Positions 46,798-56,973 of a stretch of DNA of 64,000 nucleotides are shown piece by piece (within the stretch, counting starts at the first letter, position 1; every line of letters starts with the position of its first letter). Below the pieces are notes generated by a model. It searched no databases, was not told the DNA's origin, and saw nothing but the letters and a program-made list of their open reading frames with translations. The translations under genes and the position numbers were made by a program. This stretch comes from Cystobasidiopsis lactophilus (Eukaryota; Basidiomycota; Agaricostilbomycetes; Agaricostilbales; Chionosphaeraceae): positions 2,949,328 to 3,013,327 of the forward strand of contig BCIO01000004.1 of NCBI GenBank assembly GCA_001599975.1, in the 5' to 3' direction.

Positions 46798-47771
46798 ATG
46801 TCGACAGGGTAAGTCTGCGCAAGTCATGGCATTGTGCTCTCGAGCTCATACGGGATCCAGATACCGCTTCGTCCACTACTGTTCCAAGCCAGAGAATAGG
46901 CGCAAGGACTTACCAGACTCAGTTAGCTGGAACCCCATTACTGTCGAGGTCTTGAATCACCATGCGCGCATCTTGACCTACTTACTGCGAACGGAGCCAT
47001 CCCACCTCCTTCACGTAAAGCTTAACAAGCCAATGGAGTCCACCAACTTGCCCGTTGATATCGAAAAGAAGTTGCTCGAAGAGTTGAAGGCGTTGGTGGA
47101 GCAGGAAGGCAGGGCCGGATCTCGGCTCGAGATTATTCAAGCCCATCCTGTCAGCGCTTCAACAAACGTCGTAGGATCAATGCTCTACTTCACGAATGCA
47201 GAGGCTAGACAGACTTTTGGCGGCAAGCATCTGGTGAGATGACCTCGGTCTGCCTACTTTGTTCGGCCTTCCTAATCCCGTTCTCTCTGCGAACTACAGG
47301 TTGACTTTGGAGCGGTAGAGCCCATGAAATTGCCCAATCGCACGGCAGACTATATAGAGGTGCTGAAGAACCTAAACACGGTCGTGTCGACTGGGCCTCA
47401 GCCTGCCTTAGGTGAGTGAACTGGCACATTCTTGATGCTGAGCTGACCATAAATCAGTCATTCAATCCCTTGTGACCGCCAACTACACCTTCGTGCGCGC
47501 CCCGAACAATGGCCCTCTCCGATTGCACGCCCAGCCTCTCTTCGACCTGGAGGACCACCTCATCAGGCTAGCCTGCGACGAAGCCACAAAACATGGCCTC
47601 ACCCATCTTTATCTCTACTCAGATCCATCAACCAACGACCATTGGATTAAGAACGACCACATGCACTGTGTCGCTTCTGAGCCTCTTCTCGTCGCTCTGA
47701 AGGATGGCTCAACCAAGGAGCTGATGATGTGCTTGATGCAAGGCGAGGTGAACAACCTGCCTTCTTCTTGA
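46798..47771 (+). CDS. Gene X copy 1, unknown protein of a local three-member family
   Basis: Four exons (46798-46808, 46861-47233, 47300-47411, 47458-47771) join to 269 residues. The first coding exon is only 11 nt (Met-Ser-Thr plus two bases). Blocks shared with copies 2 and 3 are HARILTYLL, LEIIQAHP, VGSMLYF.NAE.RQT.GGKHL, VIQSLVTA, LTHLYLYSD..TNDHWI and MMCLMQGEVNNLPSS at the C-terminus. No signal peptide, membrane segment or known catalytic motif is seen. Exons 2 and 4 have exactly the same lengths (373 and 314 nt) as in copy 2. The convergent neighbour is a decayed RPT5 copy, as in the other two units. I do not recognise the family. Confidence 0.75.
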
Positions 47772-47924
47772 TAGAGAACCGGAGTTTTCCCTCAAATATG
47801 ACACTTCCTGCCTTGCATTCTGTTATCCGCTTAGAGTTGGCATCCCCGCGATAACCTGAGGTGCAATGACGAAATCTCAGCAAGTGAACACAAAGTCTGG
47901 CATTCCACCGCCCCGAATGTGCTT

Positions 47925-48510
47925 GGGAAGAGAGGGAAAAGCCCAAAGCCCCGTATGCAAAGTGAAATCAACAGTTTTGCTCAATCGCGTGAACCTCTGC
48001 GATTCGACAGGAACTTTGTTTGATGCACTTTTCTGCAAATAAGACAGTTTACGAACTGGACAAAGTGCTCGTGCTGGACCTCGATGGCGCCCTCCGGTAA
48101 AGCGAGGCGCCCTTTCCTTAGCCAGTTCGAAGGCGTCGCGCACCAGCTTGGCGCCGTCGCCGATGAACATCTGTGGGGAGATAGAGATGAGACGTCCATC
48201 TCAATGAGATGAGGCAGCAAGTCAAACCCACCTGCACAAGGGAAGGCCCGGCGAGCTTGAGGAAGCAGGCGTCGGTCTGAGCGGCGCAAGCTCTGGCCAG
48301 CAAAGTCTTGCCCGTTCCTGTGCGTTCGAAAAACATAAGATCAACACAAAGTGTGTAGAGGGGAGCATGAACGCACCTGGTGGGCCGTACATGAGGACGC
48401 CCTTTGGCGGCTTGATGCCCAAGCTCTTGAACTTGTCGGCCTGCTTCACGGGCAGGACGATGGCCTCGACGAGCTCTTCGATCTGTTTATCCAAGCCGCC
48501 AATGTTGCTG
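47925..48510 (-). pseudogene. RPT5 copy 1: truncated and internally deleted
   Basis: Minus-strand similarity to the complete RPT5 at 54839-56638 covers the exon with GPPG and GTGKT, the exon ending GPSLVQ, the start of the next exon ([19 protein letters not shown]) and a piece of the last exons ([10 protein letters not shown]). About 440 bp are missing between the Lys-Glu after LAK and the EVQHEH block, which removes Walker B and the rest of the AAA core. The 5' part of the gene (N-terminal coiled coil and OB domain) is replaced at about 48510 by unrelated sequence that is shared with copy 2. The former stop position is altered. A Met-to-Val change is seen in the block corresponding to LPMKQADK. 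It is a host gene relic and cannot make an ATPase. Confidence 0.85.
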
Positions 48511-48790
48511 TAGCACGCAGCATCAGGCCGCCCAGTCATCTCCGCGCTCTGTGTGCGCATTGCCGAGTTCATCAGTTCATGTTGCTGGAAGTCTCTCAAC
48601 GTGAGCTGGGCAGGCAGGCAAGCAGCTCCGTGTTCGGTACAACAACCAAGAGCATCTTGATTATGCTGAGACCGGGCGAAGAGGCACCAAGATCAGCGAT
48701 GAGCTGCTTGGACGTCGGCGAAAGAGAGCGCTCGCCGCTGGACCAGCTTGGAGCTGGACGTCGATTGCTGCCCCTTCTGGGACGACGCGT
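48511..48790. repeat. Duplicated flank, copy 1 (junction sequence of truncated RPT5)
   Basis: This stretch continues from the RPT5 breakpoint and is closely similar to 52188-52462, including TGCTGGAAGTCTCT and GTTCGGTACAACAACC. It is absent at the complete RPT5. The shared breakpoint shows that copies 1 and 2 descend from one truncation event. It holds no evident gene. Confidence 0.8.
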
Positions 48791-49987
48791 GCTCACTGCC
48801 TAGATTGCTCTTAAAATGCTTGAACACGATAAAAGGATGATCTCAATTGGTGCTCCGGATTCAATGCCGTGCCACTGCCCGCCACTTCTTCCTCCCAAAT
48901 TTCACCAACGGCGAGTGCACATGCCCTCAAAGCTGGATTGTCCCCGTTGTCCATGCCAGCGAAGGACTTGCTCAGATAGTGGTGAAGGCCGCCTGAGAAA
49001 GAGGTTTGCCACCGGATCGTTAAATGCTAACACTCTTGCATGCCTCTCTCTCGTCAACTTCTTCCGCTCTTTGGGGTGGAACAGAGCAATTCATAGCATT
49101 TCAAAGATAATGTCAGAGTCCAGCTCTGGTACTCTTTATTCGGGAGAAGGGGAAGGCAGCACAAGTCCCCTTCCCACTTTCCACTCCTCCACCAGTCGTC
49201 TTTCTTCAATATGCTTCGCGTAGTGAGTGGCGGCTACCTCTGCTTCATTTGGATGAACCTTCTCTTGCTGGCATCCCTCGCCTTGTACCTCACGTTGAAG
49301 TGCTGCGTGATTTTGCAGTGGCCTAGGCTCAGAAGCTTCAATAATCTTGTTCCTGCCGATAAGAGGAATCAAATTGGGATACCTCGTTCCGCGTTCTTCG
49401 TTGCCTCCGCCGCGTTGACCGGACTGATGAGTGCGGCCAGGAATGGGGACAGGTTGCGATCCATGGGTTTGCGTCATCTTGTCAGCCTATCGTGGTGAAC
49501 GAATGCAGAAAGTCAGCTCCTATAGCCTGCGATCTTTCTGGTTCTCTCATGGTGGGCGGTGTGTCGGCGTACGACGGTGGCGTTCACGCTAACCTGAAGC
49601 CGGAACGTCTTCTGTCACAGTCCGGTCACCTCGTCCTTTCGCCTGATCTACTACTCCTTCCGTCTGCTTCGGTACTGGCTGCAAGGTCTTTCGTTTTGAC
49701 AGTTCAGCAAAATAACGAGCAAGTGTCTTCGTGCCGCAAAACGAGAGCCCAGTGATGGCCTTGCCGCCGGCCAGTGTGCCATTTCTGCTTTGATCCAGAG
49801 CGCATGTTACACATTCTGTCTTTTTCTTGCTATGAACGGTCATGGTCATCCAGCGAACGGCGACTGCTTCTGTTCTCTGCAAGGCGACTGCTTCTTGCTT
49901 TTGTTCGTTGTACGCATAAAAGCGCCAAGGGCTTACATTTCCGGATCCACGACCTCTGTTGTACCGAAATACGGACTAGCGCCCAGT
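48791..49987. other. Intergenic region upstream of gene X copy 2
   Basis: There is no supported gene. Segments are related to the 52463-53609 interval: near 48998 the motif TTTGCCACCGGA, and near 49809 the string TACACATTCTGTCTTTTTC, also found near 53369. The duplication thus includes the upstream region of gene X. Confidence 0.45.
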
Positions 49988-51003
49988 ATGACTACGCAGT
50001 AAGCTTGGTCCTTCAGACGGCATGCTGCTACTAAGACAAGCTTCGGTGCCACAGAACCACTCCATGGACCTTCTTGCACTATTGTTTCGATGCTAAGAAC
50101 AAGCATGACGGGCCAACCACGTGGAAGGATATCGACCGAAGCGTTTTGCTGCACCATGCCCGCCTCCTGACCTACTATCTGCTTGCGGAGAAGTCTCTCC
50201 TCTTTCATATCAAGTTCAACGGGCGAAGTCATTCTGCAGACTTGTCAACGAATGTCGAACAGAAGCTCTTGAGTGAACTAGAGGGTTTGGTGGAGAACGA
50301 ACACCATGCTGGATCGCAACTGGAGATCATTCAAGCTCATCCTGCCCACGACCCCGGAGAGATTGTGGGATCCATGCTTTACTTCGTAAAGGCGGAGAAT
50401 AGGCAGACTCATGGTGGCAAGCATCTCGTAGGCCTCTCTGACTGGCTGTTTCTGTGCCTCTGCGTTGGCTGACTTGAGTTTTCTTTCAGGAGCCTCACGT
50501 CGAAGCCCGCGGTGTCCGACTCAATGCAGCCAACATTCTTCACAAGTTCCCTGATCACGCCCGAGACTATATCAATCTGCTCAAAAAATTCACGGACGAC
50601 TTGTTCGTGGCGCGGCAGCTGACCAAGGACATTTTAGGTGAGTTTTTGCGAGTATTGCTTCGGACGAAGAGTGCTGACGCCACCAAAAGTCATACAGTCT
50701 CTTGTGACGGCCAAACCGGGGTTGATCCCGGCCGTCGGGGATGTGCCTGCCAAGGTTCATTTCGAGCCGAACTTGCCTCTCGAAGACGAATTCGTCGAGC
50801 GCGCCGCCAAAGAGGCAAGGAAGCATGGCCTCACCCACATCTATCTCTATTCGGATGCTCTGACCAACGACCACTGGATTGCTCACGACCAGATGCAGAT
50901 TGCCGTTTCTCGCCGGCTGGAAGTTGAGCGGGACGATGGCTCCATCGAGGAGCTGATGATGTGCTTGATGCTGGCCGAGGTGAAGAACCTACCTTCTTCT
51001 TGA
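49988..51003 (+). CDS. Gene X copy 2, unknown protein of a local three-member family
   Basis: Exons 49988-49998, 50055-50427, 50490-50637 and 50690-51003 join in frame to 281 residues. As in copy 1 the first coding exon is 11 nt (Met-Thr-Thr plus two bases), the second 373 nt and the last 314 nt. Shared blocks are LHYCFDAKNK, HARLLTYYLL, LEIIQAHP, VGSMLYFVKAENRQTHGGKHL, VIQSLVTA, LTHIYLYSDALTNDHWI and MMCLMLAEVKNLPSS. The third exon is 36 nt longer than in copy 1, and the region after VIQSLVTA differs widely. The gene is intact. No function can be assigned. Confidence 0.78.
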
Positions 51004-51185
51004 TAGAACTGGGTTCTCCCCTTAAGCATGATACTACCTGCCCTGCACTTCTTAGTCCACAAAGTTGACACAGCTGGGACAATCTGAGGCGGAATCGGCA
51101 CAGAAGCTCAGCGCTGAACATGAACTCTGCCATTCCACCGCGCCAGAAATGTGTATACGAAGATAGGGAAAAGCCGAAAGCCCCG

Positions 51186-52187
51186 CTATGCAAAGTAGAA
51201 TTGAGAGTTTTGCTTCTTCGCTTGGACCTCTGCAATTCCCCTGTACACCGACGCGTCGTCAGAAGCGACTCTATCGAAGGCAAAGATGGCTACGAACTGG
51301 ACAAAGTGCTCATGCTGGACCTCGGTGGCGCCCTCGCGTAAAGCGACCATGCCCGCTTCCACGGCGACGGCCTTGAGCTGGTGGTCCGGAGATGAGAACA
51401 AGGACAACACGTCCATGAGGAACCAGAACTAACCTGCGCGCTGTTGAACTCGTCCGTGGACCTGGCTAGCTCTTGATAGTTGACCTTCTTGGACACGGTC
51501 ATCTTCCGCGCCGAGATCTCGAGCACCTTGGCCCTCGCGTCCTCGCCAGGCAGCGGGAACTCGATCTTGCGGTCTAACCGGCCGGAGCGGAGCAAGGCGG
51601 GGTCGAGGATGTCGATGCGGTTGGTGGCGGCGATGACCTTGATGCGGTCGTCCGACCCGAAGCCGTCGAGCTGGTTGAGGAGCTCGAGCATGGTGCGCTG
51701 CACTTCTCGGTCCCCAGACTTTTCAGAGTCGAACCGCTTGGTGCCCACGGCGTCGAGCTCGTCGATGAAGATGATCGCCGGCGCCTTCTCCTTGGCTAGC
51801 TCGAAGGCGTCGCGCACCAGCTTGGCGCCATCGCCGATGAACATCTGTGGGGGGATTCCGAATGAGACATCCATCTCAACGAGATGAGGCAGCAAGTCAA
51901 ACCCACCTGAACAAGGGAAGGCCCAGCGAGCTTGAGGAAGCAGGCGTCGGTCTGCGCGGCGCAAGCTCTGGCCAGCAAAGTCTTGCCCGTTCCTGTGCAT
52001 CGACACTTTAAAACTGAAACACAAAGTGTGTAGAGGGGAGCATGAACGCACCTGGTGGGCCGTACATGAGGACGCCCTTTGGCGGCTTGATGCCCAAGCT
52101 CTTGAACTTGTCGGCCTGCTTCATGGGCAGGACGATGGCCTCCACAAGCTCCTCGATCTGCTTGTCCTAGCCGCCAATGTTGTTGTA
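51186..52187 (-). pseudogene. RPT5 copy 2: 5'-truncated gene with intact AAA module
   Basis: From the C-terminus (SQFYFA, stop at 51186-51188) back to the exon with [13 protein letters not shown], the exons are all present and open: Walker A GPPG/TGKT, Walker [10 protein letters not shown], the second region of homology [18 protein letters not shown] and the C-terminal helices. The N-terminal coiled coil and OB domain are absent: similarity to RPT5 ends near 52187 and unrelated sequence follows. A TAG lies in the exon at the breakpoint (GG-stop-DKQ). The AAA and C-terminal protein sequence appears identical to that of the complete gene, while about a dozen or more third-codon positions differ. 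It may be a recent pseudogene of a formerly selected copy, or a shorter product beginning at the Met of LPMKQADK. Confidence 0.75.
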
Positions 52188-52462
52188 GCACGCAGCATCA
52201 GGCCGCCCAGTCATCTCTGCGCTCTGTGTGCGCATGTTGCCGAGTCCATCTCCAACGCCGGTTCATGTTGCTGGAAGTCTCTAACGTGGACTGGGCCCGC
52301 AGGCAAGCAGCTCCGTGTTCGGTACAACAACCAAGAGCATCTTGATTATGCTGAGACCGGGCGAAGAGGCACCAAGATCGCCGCGATGCTCGGACGTCGG
52401 CGAAAGAGAGCGCTGGACCAGCTTGGAGCTGGACATCGATTGCTGCCCCTTCTGGGACGCTG
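52188..52462. repeat. Duplicated flank, copy 2 (junction sequence of truncated RPT5)
   Basis: This is the counterpart of 48511-48790, with the same breakpoint against RPT5. It carries small insertions and deletions relative to copy 1. Confidence 0.8.
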
Positions 52463-53609
52463 CCCTGTTGCCCCGCTCGTCTTTTGGAGCATTGCTAAGC
52501 TTGGTGGAGAGCCCTATTGCTGCTTGGGATTCAATGCCGTGCTGTCCGCCACTGGGTCACCTTAAAGCTCACACAAGTCGATTGCCCCCGCTCGACTGGA
52601 TTGTTTCCGTTGCGCATTTTAGCGCACTATTTACCTTTCTTGTTAGCCTCTGAAGCCCTTCATACGACACAGACCGGCATAAGGGCTAGACAAAGGGTCT
52701 TGCCACCGGAAGGTAGAGCAGCTTCGCCTTGCCTTGTCCGCCAGCCTCGGGCGCTGATGCTAATCGCGATGCTTCGTTGCAATGAGAACTTCTCCGGTAA
52801 CGCGAGCCTCAATGTTTCTGTCCTTTAGCTTGCTCTAGCTCTCTCAGCATCAACTCCAGACGCTCTTGTCTAAGATGAAATTCCTCCTTCACTTGCTCGG
52901 GATCAATCGCGTAAAGCGGACGTTGATGTCTGGAAGAGTTCGTGCTAAAGCCAAAAGATGCTCCTGACCAGACAAGACCTACGCCTCTGTTCTGTGGACT
53001 AGTGGCAACTGCGCAAGCAGCACTCCTCCGCCTGCACGTTGAGGTTTGACTTCGGTGCCATGGCATGCCAATTCATTGCCTGTTGGAGTGATCTTGCGTT
53101 GCATTTCCTTTCTGGTGACAGTTGTTATACTGCTGGTGGCGAAGGACTAGGACAGCGGCTTTCCAGGCGAAAGGTCATCAGGACTTCGTCAGCTCGTCCT
53201 TACCTGTGAACGTCGATAGATTCTGTATGCTTCTGTACTGCCCTGGGGTATTTAAGCTCGCCAGGATTATGGATCAGGGTGTGGTCGGCTTGATGTGGTG
53301 CCACCACGGCCCGGGCGACCGCCACTTTTGCTGTGAATGTCTCGCTTTCCGCTTCAATCCCTGCATTTTATACACATTCTGTCTTTTTCGGCTACAGAGA
53401 GCTGCGATCATACGCCGGAAGCCGTTGCACGTAGAGACGACTGCTTCTCGTTTTTGTTGGCGGTCTGCTTAAGAGCGTCGGAGCGCTTCTTGCCCTTGCT
53501 CGACCGATTTCCCCCGCTTGTCATCATCTTCATCTTTGCTTACTTCCTTCAACATGCTTCGCCGGTAAGGCGATGTCTCCCTCGTCTTCCGCAGGCTATT
53601 GAAGCTTTC
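52463..53609. other. Intergenic region upstream of gene X copy 3, with a possible small gene
   Basis: The stretch shares short motifs with the flanks of the other units. One minus-strand frame, 52809-53066, starts at an ATG and would encode 85 residues. It has a basic, Ser/Thr-rich N-terminus (MPWHRSQTSTCRRR) and a helical, charged C-terminus (EEFHLRQERLELMLRELEQ), as in small mitochondrial proteins. There is no further support for it. Confidence 0.35.
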
Positions 53610-54630
53610 ATGATGTCCAGAGCCGAAGAGCCGTCGCCTTCTGATGTTCAAGGCCAAGAAAAGTACGCTTTAGGCTTCTCAGTTTCACTCACAGATGTGC
53701 CGAAAGTTGACTACTTCACAAGGTGGGGATTCATCCACGCAAACCCACTCAAGGGCAACGAGTCCTACTACATGGACAGCAAGGTCGTCTCAAAGCATGC
53801 GGAAATCCTCAGCCATCTCATCATGGACCTCGGCGTCGTTTACCACGCCAAATTTGGCAAAGAGCTTTCTGGAGCTCCCGCAATTTGGGAAGAAGAGCGA
53901 CAAGTTGTACAAGCGGAGCTCTTCCAAGACCTGCAGCTCGTTATCCACACCGAAGTCAACAGTCAGATTTACATCGGGGTCGCCAGGCCTGGCTCTGCGA
54001 GCGACTCGGCTGTGAATTATCGCCCCGCGATCATCCAAGCCTACCGCGAGCAAGACGGCCCGGATGGAGTCGTGGCCTCGATGTTCTACATGAAGCGAGC
54101 AAGCCAACGAGTCGTTCATGGTGGGAATCATTTGGTGCGGGTGTTTGCTCGGCGAAGCTGCTGACGCTGCTGACCTCCTTGACAACAGATGCCGCCAACG
54201 GTGCACCCGACCCCTTACCCCGAAGGCTCTCCCGTGCAACAACTAACTAGCGGTTTCGAAAACTTTCAGCGATACGTCATGCGTCAAGGCGGCGAGGCCA
54301 TAGGTGAGCCAGTTCTTGCATCAGCATCAGCACAACAAGCCCTTGAACCCACAAAACGCAGTGATACAATCAATTGGCTCTCACGACCACAGGGAAGATG
54401 CGCCCCCTCGCAAGGCTGCCAGGCATCTCGATGCCGAGAAACGCCTGGTGAGGGAGGTTTGCAAAAGTGCACGACAAAGGGGCGACAAAGTGGGCGCCGT
54501 CAACCTTTTCGCCGACCCATCAAGCGAGGCTTACTGGACACAACACAACATGACAGTTCTGGCCCAGTTTTACTGTGATGGTAAGAAATTTACGTTGATG
54601 CAAGGGGCCGTCGACGACTTTGCTGCTTGA
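53610..54630 (+). CDS. Gene X copy 3, most divergent member of the local family
   Basis: Exons 53610-54134, 54189-54303 and 54362-54630 join to 302 residues. The two introns sit at the same places as in copies 1 and 2: after GG.HL and inside the codon before VIQS. Aligned blocks are weak: KHAEILSHLI, PAIIQAY, VASMFYMKRASQRVVHGGNHL, VIQSI and VNLFADPSSEAYWTQHNM. The N-terminus is longer, starts MMSRAEEPSPS and replaces the 11-nt exon arrangement, although an unrecognised intron near 53660-53710 is possible. Its convergent neighbour is the complete RPT5 gene. The function is unknown. Confidence 0.75.
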
Positions 54631-54838
54631 CGCTTTGGAGAGCTTCCATAATTATGCGCCAGCCTGTAAGGCTGCTGAAATCACGAAATATAGCCCTCAT
54701 TAGTTTTCGTAGGGCCTCTTAGAAAAGGGTGAGGAGGATTGAGCAGTCCTGAAATTGTCGCATGGATCATCTGGCTATTCCACGGCTCCAACACGGCTCC
54801 AATGCGCATACGAAGAGAGGGAAAAGCCGAAAGCCCCG

Positions 54839-56638
54839 CTATGCAAAGTAGAATTGAGAGTTTTGCTTCTTCGCTTGGACCTCTGCAATTCCCCTGTACA
54901 CCGACACATCGTCAGAAGCGACTCTATCGAAGGAAAAGATGGCTACGAACTGGACAAAGTGCTCATGCTGGACCTCGGTGGCGCCCTCGCGTAAAGCGAC
55001 CATGCCCGCTTCGACGGCGACGGCCTTGAGCTGTTGGTCCGCAGATGAGAAGAAAGACGACACGTCCATGAGGAACCAAAACCAACCTGCGCGCTGTTGA
55101 ACTCGTCCGTGGACCTGGCCAGCTCTTGATAGTTGACCTTCTTGGACACGGTCATCTTCCGCGCCGAGATCTCGAGCACCTTGGCCCTCGCGTCCTCGCC
55201 AGGCAACGGGAACTCGATCTTGCGGTCTAACCGGCCGGAGCGGAGCAAAGCGGGGTCGAGGATGTCGATGCGGTTGGTGGCGGCGATAACCTTAATGCGG
55301 TCGTCCGACCCAAAACCGTCGAGCTGGTTGAGGAGCTCGAGCATGGTGCGCTGCACTTCTCGGTCTCCGGACTTTTCAGAGTCGAACCGCTTGGTGCCAA
55401 CAGCGTCGAGCTCGTCGATGAAGATGATCGCCGGCGCCTTCTCCTTGGCCAGCTCGAAGGCGTCGCGCACCAGCTTGGCGCCGTCGCCGATGAACATCTG
55501 TGGGGAGATAGAGATGAGCCATTCATCTCAACGAGATGAGGCAGCAAGTCGAACCCACCTGAACAAGGGAAGGCCCGGCGAGCTTGAGGAAGCAGGCGTC
55601 GGTCTGAGCGGCGCAAGCTCTGGCCAGCAAAGTCTTGCCCGTTCCTGTGCGGTCAAAAAATGAAGCCTTATACAAGTTGTGTAGAGGGGGAGCATGAACG
55701 CACCTGGTGGGCCGTACATGAGGACGCCCTTTGGCGGCTTGATGCCCAAGCTCTTGAACTTGTCGGCCTGCTTCATGGGCAGGACGATGGCCTCGACGAG
55801 CTCCTCGATCTGCTTGTCCAAGCCGCCAATGTCGTTGTAGTTCTCCGTCGGCTTCTCGTCCACCTCCATCGCCTTGACGCGCGAGTCGTACTCGGATGGC
55901 AGGGTGTCGAGGATCAGATAGGACTCTTTTTGGACGCCGACCAGGTCCGAGGGCTTGAGCTTGTCTCCCGGCACCAAGCCGATCAAGGGTAGGAAGATGG
56001 TCTGGCGCGTGGTGGTCTTGATGACGGCGCACTTGCCTTTGCGCTGCGAGTCGAGGTCGACGGCGCCGCCCTCCTGCTGGTCCTCCTCGTCCACGTCCGG
56101 GTCAATGTCGAGCAGCTCGACGACGTTGGCCACCAGGTAAGGCAGCATCTTGTTGTTCTTGATCTTCTCCGTGTTCTCGGCAATCTTGAGCTTCATCTCC
56201 TTCTCCTCGTGCTTTAAGCGGCCCTGCTCTGACCGAAGCACCTGCGAATGGCATCTCACGTCAGATGCTAAACATCTTGTAGTGTTAATAGAGGGCAAAT
56301 CACCTTGATATCGTTCTCTATCAGCCTGTATTTCACGAAGTCAGCAAAGGCCCCAAGGGCGTGAGGGCGACCCAGCAAACTTGCCTGTTCCGCGTTTGGA
56401 TTCTGTGCGCAGCGCACTGATGAGCATCCAGGCAATGCTAAAGTGTAGTGACATGGACGCACTCCTCTGGGCTGGCGTTCAAGATGTCCTCTGGCACCTC
56501 GGGCTCCTCGACTGGCTTCATCTCGACATCCTCGCTGCTCCCCGCTGCCGCTGTCGCCGCCGCCGCCGCCGCTGCTGGCGCTGCTGGCTTGTTGCTGTCT
56601 GGATTCTGCGGCGGGTCACTCGAGCCTGAAGTCGACAT
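54839..56638 (-). CDS. RPT5: 26S proteasome regulatory ATPase Rpt5 (subunit 6A)
   Basis: The protein starts [11 protein letters not shown], with an Ala-rich stretch, an acidic block and then [19 protein letters not shown] (coiled coil). The OB domain holds [13 protein letters not shown] and [16 protein letters not shown]; the AAA+ module has Walker A GPPGTGKT, Walker [10 protein letters not shown] and [21 protein letters not shown]. The C-terminus SQFYFA is a hydrophobic-Tyr-X type tail that docks into the 20S core. These assign it to Rpt5, one of six ATPases that unfold substrates at the base of the 19S cap. Eight or so exons are inferred. One intron, after QTRN-R, uses a GC donor (GCAAGT) with a normal TACAG acceptor. 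It is the apparent source of the two damaged copies to the left. Confidence 0.93.
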
Positions 56639-56973
56639 GGTTGCTGCTCGCAAACGCAACGCAAGCGTCGCAAGCTCAGCGCCAAAAGCGTGACCTCACG
56701 TCGCGCTGACTTCGCTCGCTCGCTGCTTGTCCTGCATCCATTACTGCCATTCTAGTGCCTTGCCAAGGACTACGCGAAGGACGCAGAATGCCCGCCTGCC
56801 CCCTTCAGCCCGTTCACGAATCCGTCTCTGGCGCTCGCCACCTAGGCAGAGGGACCGACGCGCTCCTTGGACTGCGACGCCGGCCTATACCCTAATGCCC
56901 TCGCTCGAATTTGTGCCCTCGTAGTTCTCTGTGTCCCGTCTGTTTGTTCTGTGACCTGCCCCGACCGCTGAGA
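56639..56973. other. Divergent promoter region between RPT5 and the next gene
   Basis: The gap is 335 bp. A proteasome-associated control element (GGTGGCAAA type) was looked for; the nearest match, GGTGGCGA (reverse of TCGCCACC near 56837), is only partial. No gene is seen. Confidence 0.35.

Noticed and set aside
46798-54630. Gene X as a known toxin, killer or effector family
   Set aside because: No signal peptide, membrane segment or known motif supports a named family; only the evolutionary pattern is suggestive.
56830-56840. Proteasome-associated control element upstream of RPT5
   Set aside because: Only a partial match (GGTGGCGA) was found, too short to claim.
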